Source: Alcaligenes faecalis (GTDB lineage: Bacteria; Pseudomonadota; Gammaproteobacteria; Burkholderiales; Burkholderiaceae_B). Taken from it: DNA of 64,000 nt. Made by a program: the position numbers and the translations under genes. Location of the stretch: assembly GCF_002443155.1 (NCBI RefSeq), contig NZ_CP023667.1, positions 3,224,001-3,288,000 of the forward strand. The letters are read 5' to 3'. The notes under the pieces are model-generated. The model did not search any database. It saw only the letters and a program-made list of their open reading frames with translations, and was not told the origin of the DNA. Each line of letters opens with the position of its first letter. Position 1 is the first letter of the stretch. Shown piece after piece: positions 1-13,133 of this stretch.

Positions 1-1322
1 GACAGGAATTTACGCAAGGCGCCGGGGCGCTCTGGAAACTCGAAACGCAGCAGAACTTCGTCCGTGGCCTGGCTGGACACCCCACCCACCATATGACGCA
101 CATGAGTCTTGGCCAGCTCGTTGCCCGTCAGATTCAAGGTGCCAAAACCTTTCTTCACGAAACGCTCTTCCAGCTTTTCGATCTCCGCTTCCGAGGAAAT
201 CGACATACCCACAAAGACGTGCGCCTTTTCAGGGTTGGACATGCGGTAATTGAACTCCGTCACCGAGCGGGTGCCCAGGGCATCGCACAGGCGGCGGAAG
301 CTGCCTTTCGCCTCGGGGATCGTCAAGGCAAACAAGGCTTCACGAGCCTGCCCCACATCCGCACGGTCTGCCACCATGCGCATACGGTCAAAGTTCATGT
401 TTGCGCCAGACGTGACCGCGATCAGCGTCTTGTTCTTGAGCTTGTTTTGAGCAGCGTAGCGCTTGGCACCGGCCAAAGCCAGGGCACCTGCCGGTTCCAG
501 CACGCTACGCGAGTCCTGGAACACATCTTTGATAGCCGCACAAATCGCGTCCGTATCCACGATGACAAAATCATCCACATACTGACGCACCAGACGGAAA
601 GTTTCAGAGCCCACCTGCTTGACGGCAGTACCGTCGGAGAACAGGCCCACATCCGACAAATTCACACGACGACCGGCCTTGATACTGCGCACCATGGCAC
701 AGGAATCCTCGGTCTGTACGCCGATCACTTTGATTTCAGGACGCAAGGACTTGATGTATGTGGCCACGCCCGCTGCCAGACCACCACCGCCAATCGCGAC
801 AAAGACCGCTTCAATCGGGCCGGGGTGCTGCTGCAGAATCTCCATGGCCACCGTGCCCTGCCCGGCGATCACATCAGGATCGTCAAAGGGATGCACAAAG
901 GTCAGGCCTTCGTTCTTTTGCAATTCCAGAGCGTGCTGGTAGGAGTCCGAATAGCTCTCGCCCACCAAGACCACTTCGCCGCCCAGATTGCGGACACCGT
1001 CAATTTTCACTTGAGGAGTGGTGGTTGGCATCACGATAACGGCACGGCAACCCAGCTTGCGTGCTGCCATGGCCACGCCTTGCGCGTGGTTGCCAGCCGA
1101 AGCCGCCAGTACACCCCGTTTTAATTCTGCGGCCGACAGATTGGCCATCTTGTTATAGGCACCGCGCAGCTTGAAGCTAAAAACAGGTTGATAGTCTTCG
1201 CGCTTGAGCAGGACCGTGTTACTAATTCGTGCCGATACCTGGGGAGCGGGTTCAAGTGGTGTTTCGATGGCTACATCGTACACTTTCGAGGTCAGAATGC
1301 GCTTTAGGTAATCGTTCGACAT
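1..1322 (-). CDS. ilvA: Threonine ammonia-lyase, biosynthetic (partial, C-terminus beyond window)
   Basis: PLP-dependent deamination of L-threonine to 2-oxobutanoate, the committed step of isoleucine synthesis in the cytosol. The ATG lies at 1322 and 440 codons are present before the left edge cuts the gene. Visible motifs are SFKLRGAYNKM with the PLP lysine at about residue 51, SAGNHAQG, the phosphate loop GGGGLAAG and SGANMNF. A first ACT-like regulatory domain starts around residue 335 (ALFALTIPEAKGSF). A second begins right at the edge (VLLRFEFPERPGAL). Two ACT-like domains mark the long isoleucine-inhibited form rather than the short catabolic TdcB type. The neighbouring yqaA-like gene is divergent. 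Identification is firm; only the last part of the protein is unseen. Confidence 0.95.
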   Translation of the reverse strand, partial: MSNDYLKRILTSKVYDVAIETPLEPAPQVSARISNTVLLKREDYQPVFSFKLRGAYNKMANLSAAELKRGVLAASAGNHAQGVAMAARKLGCRAVIVMPTTTPQVKIDGVRNLGGEVVLVGESYSDSYQHALELQKNEGLTFVHPFDDPDVIAGQGTVAMEILQQHPGPIEAVFVAIGGGGLAAGVATYIKSLRPEIKVIGVQTEDSCAMVRSIKAGRRVNLSDVGLFSDGTAVKQVGSETFRLVRQYVDDFVIVDTDAICAAIKDVFQDSRSVLEPAGALALAGAKRYAAQNKLKNKTLIAVTSGANMNFDRMRMVADRADVGQAREALFALTIPEAKGSFRRLCDALGTRSVTEFNYRMSNPEKAHVFVGMSISSEAEIEKLEERFVKKGFGTLNLTGNELAKTHVRHMVGGVSSQATDEVLLRFEFPERPGALRKFL

Positions 1323-1472
1323 GACTCAGCTTTAATCAACAACCGGTTTTGCCACCAAGGCCAGTCGCAGGCCCCTGCCTGAGACCGCTCACCGGGAAAG
1401 AAAAACAGAATACCATAGGCGGATGCCCTAACTGGCGTCCATTATTCCCTACAAAACCCGCCCACTTTACTT

Positions 1473-2015
1473 ATGCAAGCCTGGATCTCCGATCTTATTT
1501 CGTGGCTCTTGACCACTCTGTCTCTGCCCGAAATCGGTTTAAGCGCCATTTTCATCGTCAGTCTGGTCTCGGCTACTCTCCTGCCCTTGGGGTCGGAACC
1601 GGCAGTATTCGCCTATATCAACCTGGCCCCGGACATGTTCTGGCCTGCTGTACTGGTAGCCACCGTGGGCAATACAGCGGGCGGCGCTATCAGCTATGCC
1701 ACCGGTCTGGCAGCCGAAAAAGCCTACGAAGCCTGGCGCGAAAAGCACCCGCAACAGACAGAAGATGGGGCACGCCCCAAGAACAAGGCCGCTGGCCGCT
1801 GGCACGAGCTGGGACAACGCTGGCTGACCCGCATGGGGCCACCCGCTCTGCTCTTGTCCTGGCTGCCGGTTGTAGGTGATCCCCTGTGTGCCGTCGCCGG
1901 TTGGCTACGCCTGCCATTTTGGCCCAGCCTGTTTTACATGGCGGTGGGGAAACTGGCGCGCTACATCACCATGACCGCGGGTCTGCTGTGGATTTTCCCC
2001 AAATTGGGTTGGTAA
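1473..2015 (+). CDS. YqaA/DedA-type (VTT domain) membrane protein
   Basis: Small inner-membrane protein of 180 residues resembling the YqaA branch of the DedA/VTT (SNARE-associated) superfamily. The N-terminal half holds hydrophobic stretches (about residues 18-40 and 50-75) around the LPLGSEP and GNTAGGAISYATG motifs, where the superfamily has its re-entrant loop. A charged cytoplasmic segment (about 85-115) follows. Two more hydrophobic segments come after, including the conserved-looking LLLSWLPVVGDPLCAVAGWL. Family members are thought to act in lipid flipping or membrane homeostasis, but the YqaA branch has no settled substrate. The ATG at 1473 is the first in frame, and the protein has the usual family length. 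The gene stands alone, divergent from ilvA. Confidence 0.8.
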   Translation: MQAWISDLISWLLTTLSLPEIGLSAIFIVSLVSATLLPLGSEPAVFAYINLAPDMFWPAVLVATVGNTAGGAISYATGLAAEKAYEAWREKHPQQTEDGARPKNKAAGRWHELGQRWLTRMGPPALLLSWLPVVGDPLCAVAGWLRLPFWPSLFYMAVGKLARYITMTAGLLWIFPKLGW

Positions 2016-2161
2016 TTTGCAGCAAACTGGCTGCAAACGCCCCCTTATCCCTGACTTGCCCCTGTAGTAAGGGGGCAGCCCGGCTACGATTCGTATACAC
2101 TTGTCTTTTGCCTATCTGCTCCTCGCTGAGCCGCCCTTGACGGGCCTTGCCAACTATCGCC

Positions 2162-5100
2162 ATGAACGCCCCCATTGCAAGTAAGCACCTGGCCGCCCAG
2201 GCACGCAACAACGACACGCCGCGCCTGCGTGAAATCCCCTACAACTACACCTCTTACTCAGACCGGGAAATCATCCTGCGACTGCTGGGTGAAGAAGCCT
2301 GGGAAAAGCTGTCCGAGCTACGCTCCGAACGCCGCACCGGCCGCTCTGCACGCATGCTGTTTGAAGTGCTGGGTGATATCTGGGTCGTCAAACGCAACCC
2401 TTATTTGCAGGACGATCTGCTGGACAATCCCAAGCGTCAGCATCAACTGATCGAAGCCTTGAACCATCGCCTGAATGAAATCGACCAGCGCCGTGACAGC
2501 GCTGTGCCCGAGCGCGATGCCAAGGTTCTGCGTCTGTTGCACGCAGCCCGTGGCGCTGTGGCTGCGTTTGAGCAAGAATTTACCGATACCCGCGAACTGC
2601 GCCAGAAAATCGTGCGCTCCCTGTCGCGCCTGACGGCCAAGGACAACATCAAGTTTGATGGTCTGTCGCGCGTCTCGCACGTGACTGACGCCACCGACTG
2701 GCGTGTGGAATATCCCTTTGTCGTGCTCACCCCCGATCACGAAAACGAGATGGCCGCGCTGGTCCGTGCCTGTATCGAACTGAAGCTGACCATCATCCCG
2801 CGTGGAGGTGGTACCGGCTATACCGGGGGTGCGATTCCGCTTAGCTGGCGCTCGGTAGTAATCAATACCGAAAAGCTGGACGCCATTGGCAAACCCGAAC
2901 AAAGCACGCTGCCCGGCATGAGCGAGCCCGTCACCACCATCCTGACCGGTGCTGGCGTGGTAACCCGTCGTGTGGCCGATGCCGCTGAAGCAGCCGGTGC
3001 TGTTTTTGCGGTAGACCCGACCTCGGCGGACGCCTCCTGTGTGGGCGGCAATATCGCCATGAACGCAGGCGGCAAGAAAGCCGTTCTGTGGGGCACCGCA
3101 CTGGACAACCTCGCCTGGTGGCGCATGGTGGATGCCCAGGGCAACTGGCTGGAAGTGACCCGTCTTGAACACAATATGGGCAAGATCCACGACGTGGAAA
3201 TGGCCCACTTTGAAGTCAAATGGTTTGATGGCCGTTATGCACCCGGGGCCCAGCTGCTGCGCAGCGAGACCCTGCACATTGAGGGCCGGCGCTTTCGCAA
3301 GGAAGGCCTGGGTAAAGACGTTACCGACAAGTTCCTGGCTGGCCTGCCCGGTATCCAGAAAGAAGGCTGTGACGGCCTGATCACGCAGGCCCGCTGGGTG
3401 CTGCACCGCATGCCGGCGCATACGCGCACCGTCTGTATGGAGTTTTTCGGCCAGGCCAAACAGGCCGTGCCCTCCATTGTGGAAGTCATTGACTACCTGA
3501 ACGGCGAAGGCAAGCGCATCGGCGCGATTCTGGCGGGTCTGGAGCATTTGGACGAACGCTATCTGCGCGCCGTGGGCTATGCCACCAAGAGCAAGCGCGA
3601 CGGCCTGCCCAAGATGGTCCTGATTGGCGACATCGTGGGCGACGATCCCGATGCCGTGGCAACAGCCGCTTCGGAAGTGGTGCGTCTGGCCAATGGCCGC
3701 TCTGGTGAAGGCTTTGTGGCCGTCAGCGCCGAAGCCCGCAAAAAGTTCTGGGCCGACCGTTCCCGTACTGCCGCCATTGCCCGCCACACCAACGCCTTCA
3801 AGATCAACGAAGACGTGGTGATTCCCCTGCGCCGCATGGGTGAGTACACCGAAGAAATTGAACGCATCAATATCGAACTGTCCACGGACAACAAGCTGCG
3901 CTTGACCCGTGAACTGGAAGACTTCCTGCAAGGCGATCTGCCCGTCGGCAAGATTGAAGACCACAGCGACGCCGAGCACACTCGCGAAGAGATCCTGGAC
4001 GAGCGCCGTCACGACGCTCTGCAAATCGTGCGCTCGGTACGCCAGCGCTGGCAGTGGCTGCAGGACAATCTGGACAAGCCGCTGAAAGACTCGCAGGCTG
4101 ATCTGGCCGAGATTGGCGTTCCGCTAGACAGCGCCGCAATCGAGGCCCGTCTGCAAGAAGACCCTACTACCTCGATTTTCCAGCTGTTGCAGGATCACAC
4201 GATTCGCACCTCCTGGAAGAGCGAGATTCGTGAAAACCTGGAACATATTTTCCCGGGTGCCGACTGCGCGGCCGTACTGACCGAACTGCAAGCCATTCAC
4301 GACCGCGTGCTGAAAAGCCGTGTATTTGTGGCTCTGCACATGCACGCCGGTGACGGTAACGTACACACCAATATTCCCGTGAACTCGGACGACTACGGCA
4401 TGCTGCAGCAGGCCAACGTCACCGTGGCCCGCATCATGCAAATTGCACGCGGTCTGGACGGGGTGATTTCCGGTGAGCACGGTATTGGTTTGACCAAATA
4501 CGAGTTCCTGACGCAAGAAGAGCTGGATCCCTTCCAGAACTACAAACGCGAAGTGGACCCGAACAACCACTTCAACGCCGGCAAGCTGATGCCCGGTGCG
4601 GATTTGAGCCGCGCCTGGACCCCCAGCTTCAACCTGCTGGGCCACGAATCGCTGATCATGCAGCGCAGCGAAATCGGCTCCATCTCCCACGCCATCAAGG
4701 ATTGCTTGCGTTGCGGCAAGTGCAAACCGGTCTGTGCCACCCACGTGCCACGCGCCAACCTGCTGTACTCGCCCCGCAACAAGATTCTAGCCACTTCCCT
4801 GCTGATCGAAGCCTTCCTGTACGAAGAGCAAACCCGTCGCGGGATCAGCCTGAAGCACTGGGAAGAGTTTGAAGACGTGGGCGACCACTGCACCCTGTGC
4901 CACAAGTGCTACAACCCCTGTCCGGTGGATATCGACTTTGGCGATGTGTCCATGGAAATGCGTTCCTTGCTGAACCGCATGGGCAAGAAGTCCTTTAATC
5001 CGGGCTCGGCCGCAGCCATGTTCTTCCTGAACGCCAAGGACCCACGCGTTATCAAGGCCACTCGTACCGCCATGATCGAAGTGGGCTACAAAGCCCAGCG

Positions 5101-6103
5101 TGCTGTGCACAATCTGTTGGCGGCCCCTGCCCGTAAACAGGTCAGCGCCCCGCCTGCCACGATTGGCAAGGCTCCGATCCGTGAACAGGTCATCCACTTC
5201 ATCAACCGCAAGATGCCCGGCGGCCTGCCCAAGCAGACTGCCCGTAAATTGCTGGATATCGAGAACTCGGATTACGTACCTATCATCCGCAACCCGGAAG
5301 CCACCTCGGTGGATTCAGAAGCCGTGTTCTACTTCCCCGGCTGTGGTTCGGAGCGCTTGTTCTCGCAAGTGGGTCTGGCAACCCAGGCCATGCTCTGGCA
5401 TGTAGGCGTACAGACGGTTCTGCCTCCTGGCTACCTGTGCTGTGGCTACCCGCAGCGCGGCAGCGGTCAAAGCGACAAGGCCGAGAAGATCATCACCGAC
5501 AACCGTGTGCTGTTCCACCGCATGGCCACCACCTTGAACTACCTGGACATCAAAACCGTGGTAGTCAGCTGTGGTACCTGTTACGACCAGTTGGCAGGCT
5601 ATGAGTTCGACAAGATCTTCCCCGGTTGCCGCCTGATCGACATCCACGAATACCTGCTGGAAAAAGGCTTGAAGCTGGAAGATGTGCAAGGCGTGCGCTA
5701 CATGTACCACGACCCTTGCCACAGCCCCATGAAGCTGCAAGACCCCATGAAAACGGTCAAATCCCTGGTGGGCGACAGCACCATCAAGGCAGACCGTTGC
5801 TGTGGTGAGTCAGGCACACTGGCTGTGTCGCGTCCAGACATCTCCACGCAAATCCGTTTCCGCAAGCACGAAGAACTGCAAAAGAACCAGGACGCCGTCC
5901 GTGCCGATGGCTTCCAGGGCGAAGTCAAAGTACTGACCTCCTGTCCGTCCTGCCTGCAAGGTTTGGCCCGCTACGAGGACGAAACCAAGATGGATGCAGA
6001 TTACATCGTGGTGGAAATGGCCAAGCACATGCTGGGCGAGAACTGGATGGCGGACTACGTACGCCGTGCCAATGATGGTGGTATCGAGCGCGTTCTGGTG
6101 TAA
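2162..6103 (+). CDS. Large FAD-linked oxidase / 4Fe-4S ferredoxin / CCG-domain oxidoreductase (DUF3683)
   Basis: A 1313-residue fusion of three modules that are separate proteins in glycolate or lactate oxidase systems. Residues 1-110 match the DUF3683 lead domain ([20 protein letters not shown]). A PCMH-type FAD domain follows, with [11 protein letters not shown] near residue 213 and [12 protein letters not shown]. The FAD-oxidase C-terminal domain contains [15 protein letters not shown] and GEHGIG. Two 4Fe-4S motifs come next ([11 protein letters not shown] near 848, [12 protein letters not shown] near 909). The end carries two HdrB/GlpC-like CCG domains (CCGYPQRG near 1093, CCGESG near 1212). 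It should oxidise a 2-hydroxy acid such as D-lactate or glycolate and pass electrons to quinone; the substrate cannot be read from sequence. A TTG at 2147 is an alternative start, but ATG 2162 is preferred. The gene is monocistronic with a terminator right after it. Confidence 0.85.
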   Translation: MNAPIASKHLAAQARNNDTPRLREIPYNYTSYSDREIILRLLGEEAWEKLSELRSERRTGRSARMLFEVLGDIWVVKRNPYLQDDLLDNPKRQHQLIEALNHRLNEIDQRRDSAVPERDAKVLRLLHAARGAVAAFEQEFTDTRELRQKIVRSLSRLTAKDNIKFDGLSRVSHVTDATDWRVEYPFVVLTPDHENEMAALVRACIELKLTIIPRGGGTGYTGGAIPLSWRSVVINTEKLDAIGKPEQSTLPGMSEPVTTILTGAGVVTRRVADAAEAAGAVFAVDPTSADASCVGGNIAMNAGGKKAVLWGTALDNLAWWRMVDAQGNWLEVTRLEHNMGKIHDVEMAHFEVKWFDGRYAPGAQLLRSETLHIEGRRFRKEGLGKDVTDKFLAGLPGIQKEGCDGLITQARWVLHRMPAHTRTVCMEFFGQAKQAVPSIVEVIDYLNGEGKRIGAILAGLEHLDERYLRAVGYATKSKRDGLPKMVLIGDIVGDDPDAVATAASEVVRLANGRSGEGFVAVSAEARKKFWADRSRTAAIARHTNAFKINEDVVIPLRRMGEYTEEIERINIELSTDNKLRLTRELEDFLQGDLPVGKIEDHSDAEHTREEILDERRHDALQIVRSVRQRWQWLQDNLDKPLKDSQADLAEIGVPLDSAAIEARLQEDPTTSIFQLLQDHTIRTSWKSEIRENLEHIFPGADCAAVLTELQAIHDRVLKSRVFVALHMHAGDGNVHTNIPVNSDDYGMLQQANVTVARIMQIARGLDGVISGEHGIGLTKYEFLTQEELDPFQNYKREVDPNNHFNAGKLMPGADLSRAWTPSFNLLGHESLIMQRSEIGSISHAIKDCLRCGKCKPVCATHVPRANLLYSPRNKILATSLLIEAFLYEEQTRRGISLKHWEEFEDVGDHCTLCHKCYNPCPVDIDFGDVSMEMRSLLNRMGKKSFNPGSAAAMFFLNAKDPRVIKATRTAMIEVGYKAQRAVHNLLAAPARKQVSAPPATIGKAPIREQVIHFINRKMPGGLPKQTARKLLDIENSDYVPIIRNPEATSVDSEAVFYFPGCGSERLFSQVGLATQAMLWHVGVQTVLPPGYLCCGYPQRGSGQSDKAEKIITDNRVLFHRMATTLNYLDIKTVVVSCGTCYDQLAGYEFDKIFPGCRLIDIHEYLLEKGLKLEDVQGVRYMYHDPCHSPMKLQDPMKTVKSLVGDSTIKADRCCGESGTLAVSRPDISTQIRFRKHEELQKNQDAVRADGFQGEVKVLTSCPSCLQGLARYEDETKMDADYIVVEMAKHMLGENWMADYVRRANDGGIERVLV

Positions 6104-6125
6104 ATCACACGCATCGCTCTCCCTG

Positions 6126-6155
6126 AACAGGCCGGCTTTATGTCGGCCTGTTTTG
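6126..6155 (+). terminator. Rho-independent terminator after the FAD/Fe-S oxidoreductase
   Basis: Stem AACAGGCCG pairs with CGGCCTGTT around a short loop and runs into TTTT. It lies 20 bases past the stop codon at 6103. Confidence 0.8.
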
Positions 6156-6250
6156 TAAGGGGCTCCTTAACGGGTAGCGGGTCGCAGGCACGGCATAGGG
6201 CACTTTTACCCAAAGCGCAGTATGGGAATTTTTTCAGAATAGAGGTGTTT

Positions 6251-6745
6251 ATGTCTGTTGATGATCCATTGCTAATCAGCCTGCAAGCCCTGCTCCGCAG
6301 CGAACGCACCGCCTCGCTAGGAACCCTCAGCAATCAAGGCTTGCCGGTGGTCTCTCGCGTCCCCTTCGCGATCTGCCCCGAACAAGCCAGCATCATCATC
6401 CACATCAGCGAGATGGCAGCTCACACCCGTTACTTGCTACAACGCCCGGATGCCAGCCTGATGATCAGCCAAAGCGAGCACGGTCAGGATGCCGTCCATG
6501 ACCTGCCCCGCGTCACCTTTCAGATGCTGGCCCGCAAACTGGAGCGCGAGCAGCCCGACTGGGAACAGGTCAAGCAGGCCTATACCGCCCGCTTTCCCGA
6601 TATGGAATTTCTGAGCAGCTTTAGCGACTTTCATTTCTTTGCCCTGGATCTGGTCAGGGTGCGCCATATTGCCGGCTTTGCGGCGGCACGGACCTTGAAG
6701 CCTGAACTGGTACGCGCCTTGCTGGCAGAGCCTGTGGACAATTGA
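6251..6745 (+). CDS. Pyridoxamine 5'-phosphate oxidase-like FMN-binding split-barrel protein (HugZ-like)
   Basis: A 164-residue protein of the FMN-binding split-barrel superfamily, similar to the N-terminal part of HugZ-type heme-utilisation proteins. The family pattern is a helix followed by the barrel strands: SLQALLRSERTASLGTL, then VVSRVPFAI, then SIIIHISEMAAHTRYLLQRP, where FMN phosphate contacts usually lie. The end RVRHIAGFAAARTL is typical of this group. The ATG at 6251 is preferred over upstream in-frame codons because AGAGGTG sits just before it. The usual second DUF2470 domain of HugZ is absent, so heme degradation is uncertain and a general FMN-dependent oxidoreductase is possible. 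No operon partner is evident. Confidence 0.75.
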   Translation: MSVDDPLLISLQALLRSERTASLGTLSNQGLPVVSRVPFAICPEQASIIIHISEMAAHTRYLLQRPDASLMISQSEHGQDAVHDLPRVTFQMLARKLEREQPDWEQVKQAYTARFPDMEFLSSFSDFHFFALDLVRVRHIAGFAAARTLKPELVRALLAEPVDN

Positions 6746-7163
6746 GGCCCCAGAGCCTGCTATCGCAACAAACTTGGGAAGCGCTGGGCCGCCCTCCAGC
6801 CATCACCACGTTAAAGCACCTTAAAACAGCAACAAACTGGGGAGACTTCGCCTCTTGCAGGCTCCGGTCTGCAACCCAAATGTTGCGGGCCTTGCAACAA
6901 AGTCGTCACTAACTGATTTCCAGACAAGGAAATCAGATCACTAATTAAACGCCTTTCTCACCAGAGAAATCGGTATTCCCCTTCCCTACTCTCTAGATGC
7001 AGTCGTTCGTTTTCACCTGTTTCAAACGCCAGGCATGACAAAACGTAAATTAGGCCGCTATAAGATTCAACTGCTATGACGTTAAATGGCACGCAAGGAT
7101 TCGACAACACGCCCTCACAACGAGTTGCCGCCACACATAGAAAAACACCTAGGAGAGGAAGAG
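6746..7163 (+). other. 418-bp gene-free leader region upstream of the first autotransporter
   Basis: No credible coding sequence. It holds three copies of GCAACAAA (6765, 6829, 6894) at 64 and 65 bp spacing. The first two extend to a near-identical 15-mer (GCAACAAACTTGGGA and GCAACAAACTGGGGA). A perfect 9-bp hairpin, CTGATTTCC / GGAAATCAG, spans 6913-6936 without a U-tract. The last 103 bases (7061-7163) resemble the leader of the second autotransporter (10101-10203), which suggests a shared promoter region. Confidence 0.5.
6913..6936. repeat. Perfect 9-bp inverted repeat, hexanucleotide loop
   Basis: CTGATTTCC, loop AGACAA, GGAAATCAG. There is no T-run on either side, so it is not an obvious terminator. 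It could be an operator or an RNA hairpin about 230 bp upstream of the autotransporter start. Confidence 0.45.
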
Positions 7164-9956
7164 ATGTCGAACACGAAACGCAGCACCTATGTGCTGGTGC
7201 AGATGGCCTTGCCCAGGCGGAACCAGATAGCTCATTGGAGCAATGGCGCACTAAAGAATACAAACGCCAACCAGGCCTGGACATGATCAATGCGGCCCAA
7301 GCCTACTCGCTGGGCTTTACGGGCAAGGGCGTGACGGTCGGCTATCTGGACTCGGGAATTGAGGCCAAACACCCAGAGTTTGCGGGTGCCATTGCGGGCG
7401 GCTTTGACTTCAACACGGATACCCCCTATGCGAACGGCCAAGGCATAGACGCCGATCCTCCAGCAGGTCATGGCAGCCACGTTGCGGGCATTATTGGCGC
7501 ACGCCGCGACGGTGCAGGCATGCACGGTGTTGCCTTCGACAGTCAGCTTTTTGCCGTTGCTTACGGCATAAACGAAGAAGAAGAAGAAGAAGAAGAAGAT
7601 GATGATGATGATGATGATAATGACTCCTCTGCTACCCCTGAAGAGATAAGGGCCCTCAAGGATCTAATGCTCGCTAAGGGCTGGAATTATCTCGCCCAAT
7701 TCAAACTGCCCATTATTAATAGCAGTCTGGGGCTCAATGACTGCAGCAACTCATATGACCCACCTTGCCATGTCTTAGATTATGGTTCAGCTCGAAACGC
7801 ACTAGATCAGAACCCTCTGATTATCGAGTCCTTCAAGAACAGCGCACAAGCAGGCTCCTTGATGGTCTTTGCGACGGGCAATGACGCGCAGGACCACCCT
7901 GACCTGCTGGCAGGCTCCCCCTACTGGTTTCCTGAACTAAAAGATAACTGGCTGGCTGTGACGGCCCTGGGCGAGGATGGATCTTTAGCCTCCTATGCAA
8001 ACAAGTGCGGCGTAGCAGCCGAGTGGTGTCTGGCCGCCCCCGGTGGTGACTACAATCCGGGGATTAATTCGGTCCAGTCCTCGGGCAGCTATGTCGCCTT
8101 TAGCGGCACCTCTATGGCCTCCCCGCACGTCGCGGGTGGTGCTGCGCTGGTGAAGGAAGCATTCCCCTACTTCACGGCGTATCACCTGCAGCAGACCTTG
8201 CTGACCACCGCCACTGACCTGGGTGACCCCAGCGTTTTTGGCTGGGGCCTGATGAACGTAGGCAAGGCCGTACAAGGACCCGCACAATTTACCCGCCTGT
8301 TCGATGTAGACACGCTGGGCTACAACTCCACCTTCGCCAATGACATCAGTGGCACAGGCGGCTTGCACAAGCGCGGCTCTGGCTCCCTGGAGCTGACAGG
8401 CAATAACAGCTATACCGGCGACACCACCATCAGCGGCGGTCGTCTGGCCGTCAATGGCACCCTGGCTTCTGCGGTCACAGTGGAACGCGAAGGCACCTTG
8501 GGTGGTTCCGGTACAGTCGCTCAAGTCGATAACTACGGCACCCTAGCTCCAGGCAACTCGGTTGGCACTCTGACCGCCAGCGGCGACTACACCGCCCATG
8601 CCGGTTCGGTGCATGAGCTGGAAGTTGGACCTGCCGGTGCCACCGATCGTTTAGTAGTAGGTGGTGCCGCCCATATCGACGGCACACTGAAACTGGCCGG
8701 TGGCCCTTTCCGTCAAAAACGTCGCCTATTCCTTCCTGGATGCAGCCAATGGCGTGACAGGTCAGTACAGTCACATCACTTACGAGATGGCGTTTCTATC
8801 GCCCACCCTGCTCTACTGCCCCAGCCTGTCCTTGCTGATCAAACGCAATGACACGCCGTTTGCCACGTTTGCCAATACCGGCAACCAGAAAGCCGTCGCC
8901 AAGGCTTTAGATACCGGCTCGGATCAACCGCCGGTCGCCATGGCCGATCTGTACGACACGGTCCTCAACGCTCAGTCCGGACAGGTCGCAGGCTACATGG
9001 AACAGCTACAAGGCCAGATCCATGCGGGTACGACCTCCGCCCTGCTGAGCAACGGAGATCTGTTGCCCCGCAGCCTGGGCAAACAGGCCTCAAGCGCGCG
9101 TAATACCGTAGGCAAAGAGGCGGTGTTATGGGCAGAGGTGATCCACCAACAACGCGATTTGGACGGTGACGACAACAGCCAGGATGTTCGTCATAAAGTC
9201 GGCGGTCTGTTCCTGGGTGGCGATACGGCTATCGGCGAACAAGGCTGGCGCATGGGCGCCTCTCTGGGCTATCTGGAAAACCGCATCAAGCTGGATGATC
9301 GTCGCCAGAGCTCGCGCAGCAATAGCTACAGCGCGGCCCTGTACGGGACGCAAGCCTGGGAAATGAGTTCTGGCAGTCTGAATCTGTTGGCTGGTGGTGC
9401 CTACACCCGCCACAGTCTGGACAGCGAGCGATCGATTTCGATTCATCAGAACGAAACACTGAAAGCAGACTACAAGGCGCACAGCATTCAAGCCTTTGCC
9501 CAACTGGGTTACCGCATGCCGGTCAGCCCGCGTTCCAGCGTAGAGCCTTATGCCAGCGTGAATTGGCACCAGCTGCGTCACGGCCCCTTTAGCGAATCGG
9601 GCGGCCAAGCCGCCTTGCGTGGCGACTCGCAACGCCAGAACCTGAGCACCGTCACGTTGGGTCTGCGTGGCACCACGGAACTGGACTTGTCCAAAACAAC
9701 TCTGTCCTTGAGTGCCGGTTTAGGCTGGCGTCATGCTCTGGGTGACACTACACCCGAACGTGAACTGGCCTTTGCCGCCCTGCCCGGCAGCAACTTCCGC
9801 ATCAGCGGTGCACCAATTGCCAAAAATGCCGCTGTTGCCGAGTTGGGCGCAGAACTGAAAGCAGGCAAGAGCACCTCCTTCGGGCTGAACTACCAAGGGC
9901 AGTTTGGCCGCAACCAGGACCACGCGGGTTCGATGTTCATGAAAGTGCGCTTCTAA
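7164..9956 (+). pseudogene. Subtilisin-like serine protease autotransporter, copy 1 (frame disrupted)
   Basis: Tandem copy of the intact gene at 10204. ATG 7164 follows AGGAGAGG and starts a signal peptide (MSNTKRSTYVLVQMAL). About 25 bases present in copy 2 are missing at about 7211, which removes the hydrophobic core and changes frame. The peptidase then reads intact in another frame to 8851, with GYLDSG, GHGSHVAG and SGTSMASPHVAGG (Asp/His/Ser all present), an acidic loop and a passenger repeat. An extra A in the AAAAA run at 8715-8719 moves reading back to the first frame, where the beta-barrel continues to 9956 and ends in ...FMKVRF. The net shift is zero. The barrel protein sequence is nearly identical to copy 2 despite many synonymous changes, so the breakage looks recent. 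A sequencing error or phase variation is possible. Known family role: outer-membrane anchored or secreted protease. Confidence 0.85.
7574..7618 (+). repeat. GAA(8)-GAT(7) trinucleotide repeat coding for an acidic loop
   Basis: Eight GAA followed by seven GAT codons give a Glu8-Asp7 run in the peptidase domain of copy 1, between the catalytic His and Ser. Near-perfect codon repetition suggests growth by slippage; changes in unit number keep the frame. Confidence 0.9.
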
Positions 9957-10203
9957 TCAAAGAACTTGCAAAGTGGTGCCTGCTCCGCACAGCCACCACC
10001 TTCGCAACAAAAATAAACAAGTATGAAGGGCATCGGTGATGCACATACAAGGGCGGGACGCTTAATAGAGCACAAGCTCGACGGCATATAAGCCCGTAAC
10101 GAAAAGATTAAACGGTTATGCCGTTAAATATGTCTTAAGGTTATCAACGGCAAGCTTTCGCAACGAATTGCCGCCATACATAAAAAGCCGGAAAGAGGAA
10201 CAG
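9957..10203 (+). promoter_or_regulatory. Spacer and conserved leader of the second autotransporter
   Basis: The spacer holds a weak GC-poor hairpin at 9971-10002 (AAGTGGTG with an imperfect partner). Bases 10101-10203 align over about 103 nt with 7061-7163 upstream of copy 1. Shared blocks include AAGATT, TATGNCGTTAAAT and TTGCCGCCAYACATARAAA, followed by a purine-rich ribosome site. The duplication therefore included the promoter-proximal region. No confident -35/-10 pair was identified. Confidence 0.5.
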
Positions 10204-12993
<2,790 letters not shown>

Positions 12994-13007
12994 TCTGAAC
13001 GAGCAAA

Positions 13008-13036
13008 AGCGGGGCTAGTCTTGGCTCAGCCCCGCT
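13008..13036. terminator. Hairpin between autotransporter copy 2 and apt
   Basis: Perfect 9-bp stem AGCGGGGCT / AGCCCCGCT. The T-run (TTTT) is on the minus-strand side, so it suits apt best, but it may also stop plus-strand transcripts. Confidence 0.6.
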
Positions 13037-13055
13037 CTACAAAACAAACAGGCAT

Positions 13056-13092
13056 GAAAAATCCCTGCGATGCTCCAGGCATGGCAGGGATT
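13056..13092 (-). terminator. Rho-independent terminator of apt
   Basis: Minus-strand stem AATCCCTGC / GCAGGGATT followed by TTTTT, about 40 bases past the apt stop codon. Confidence 0.8.
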
Positions 13093-13133
13093 CAGGCTAC
13101 AAAACCAAACCGGCAATGCGCCGGTCCTGGCAA

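Noticed and set aside
93..1124. 343-codon plus-strand open frame
   Set aside because: It is antisense to ilvA, whose full motif set is readable on the minus strand.
2318..4024. 568-codon open frame on the minus strand opposite the FAD/Fe-S oxidoreductase
   Set aside because: Its composition is that of an antisense shadow of a GC-rich gene (His/Gly/Val-rich); no motif is seen, and the plus-strand protein is well recognised.
7574..7618. CRISPR-like or satellite array
   Set aside because: The repeat is a codon-level microsatellite within an open frame; there are no spacers.
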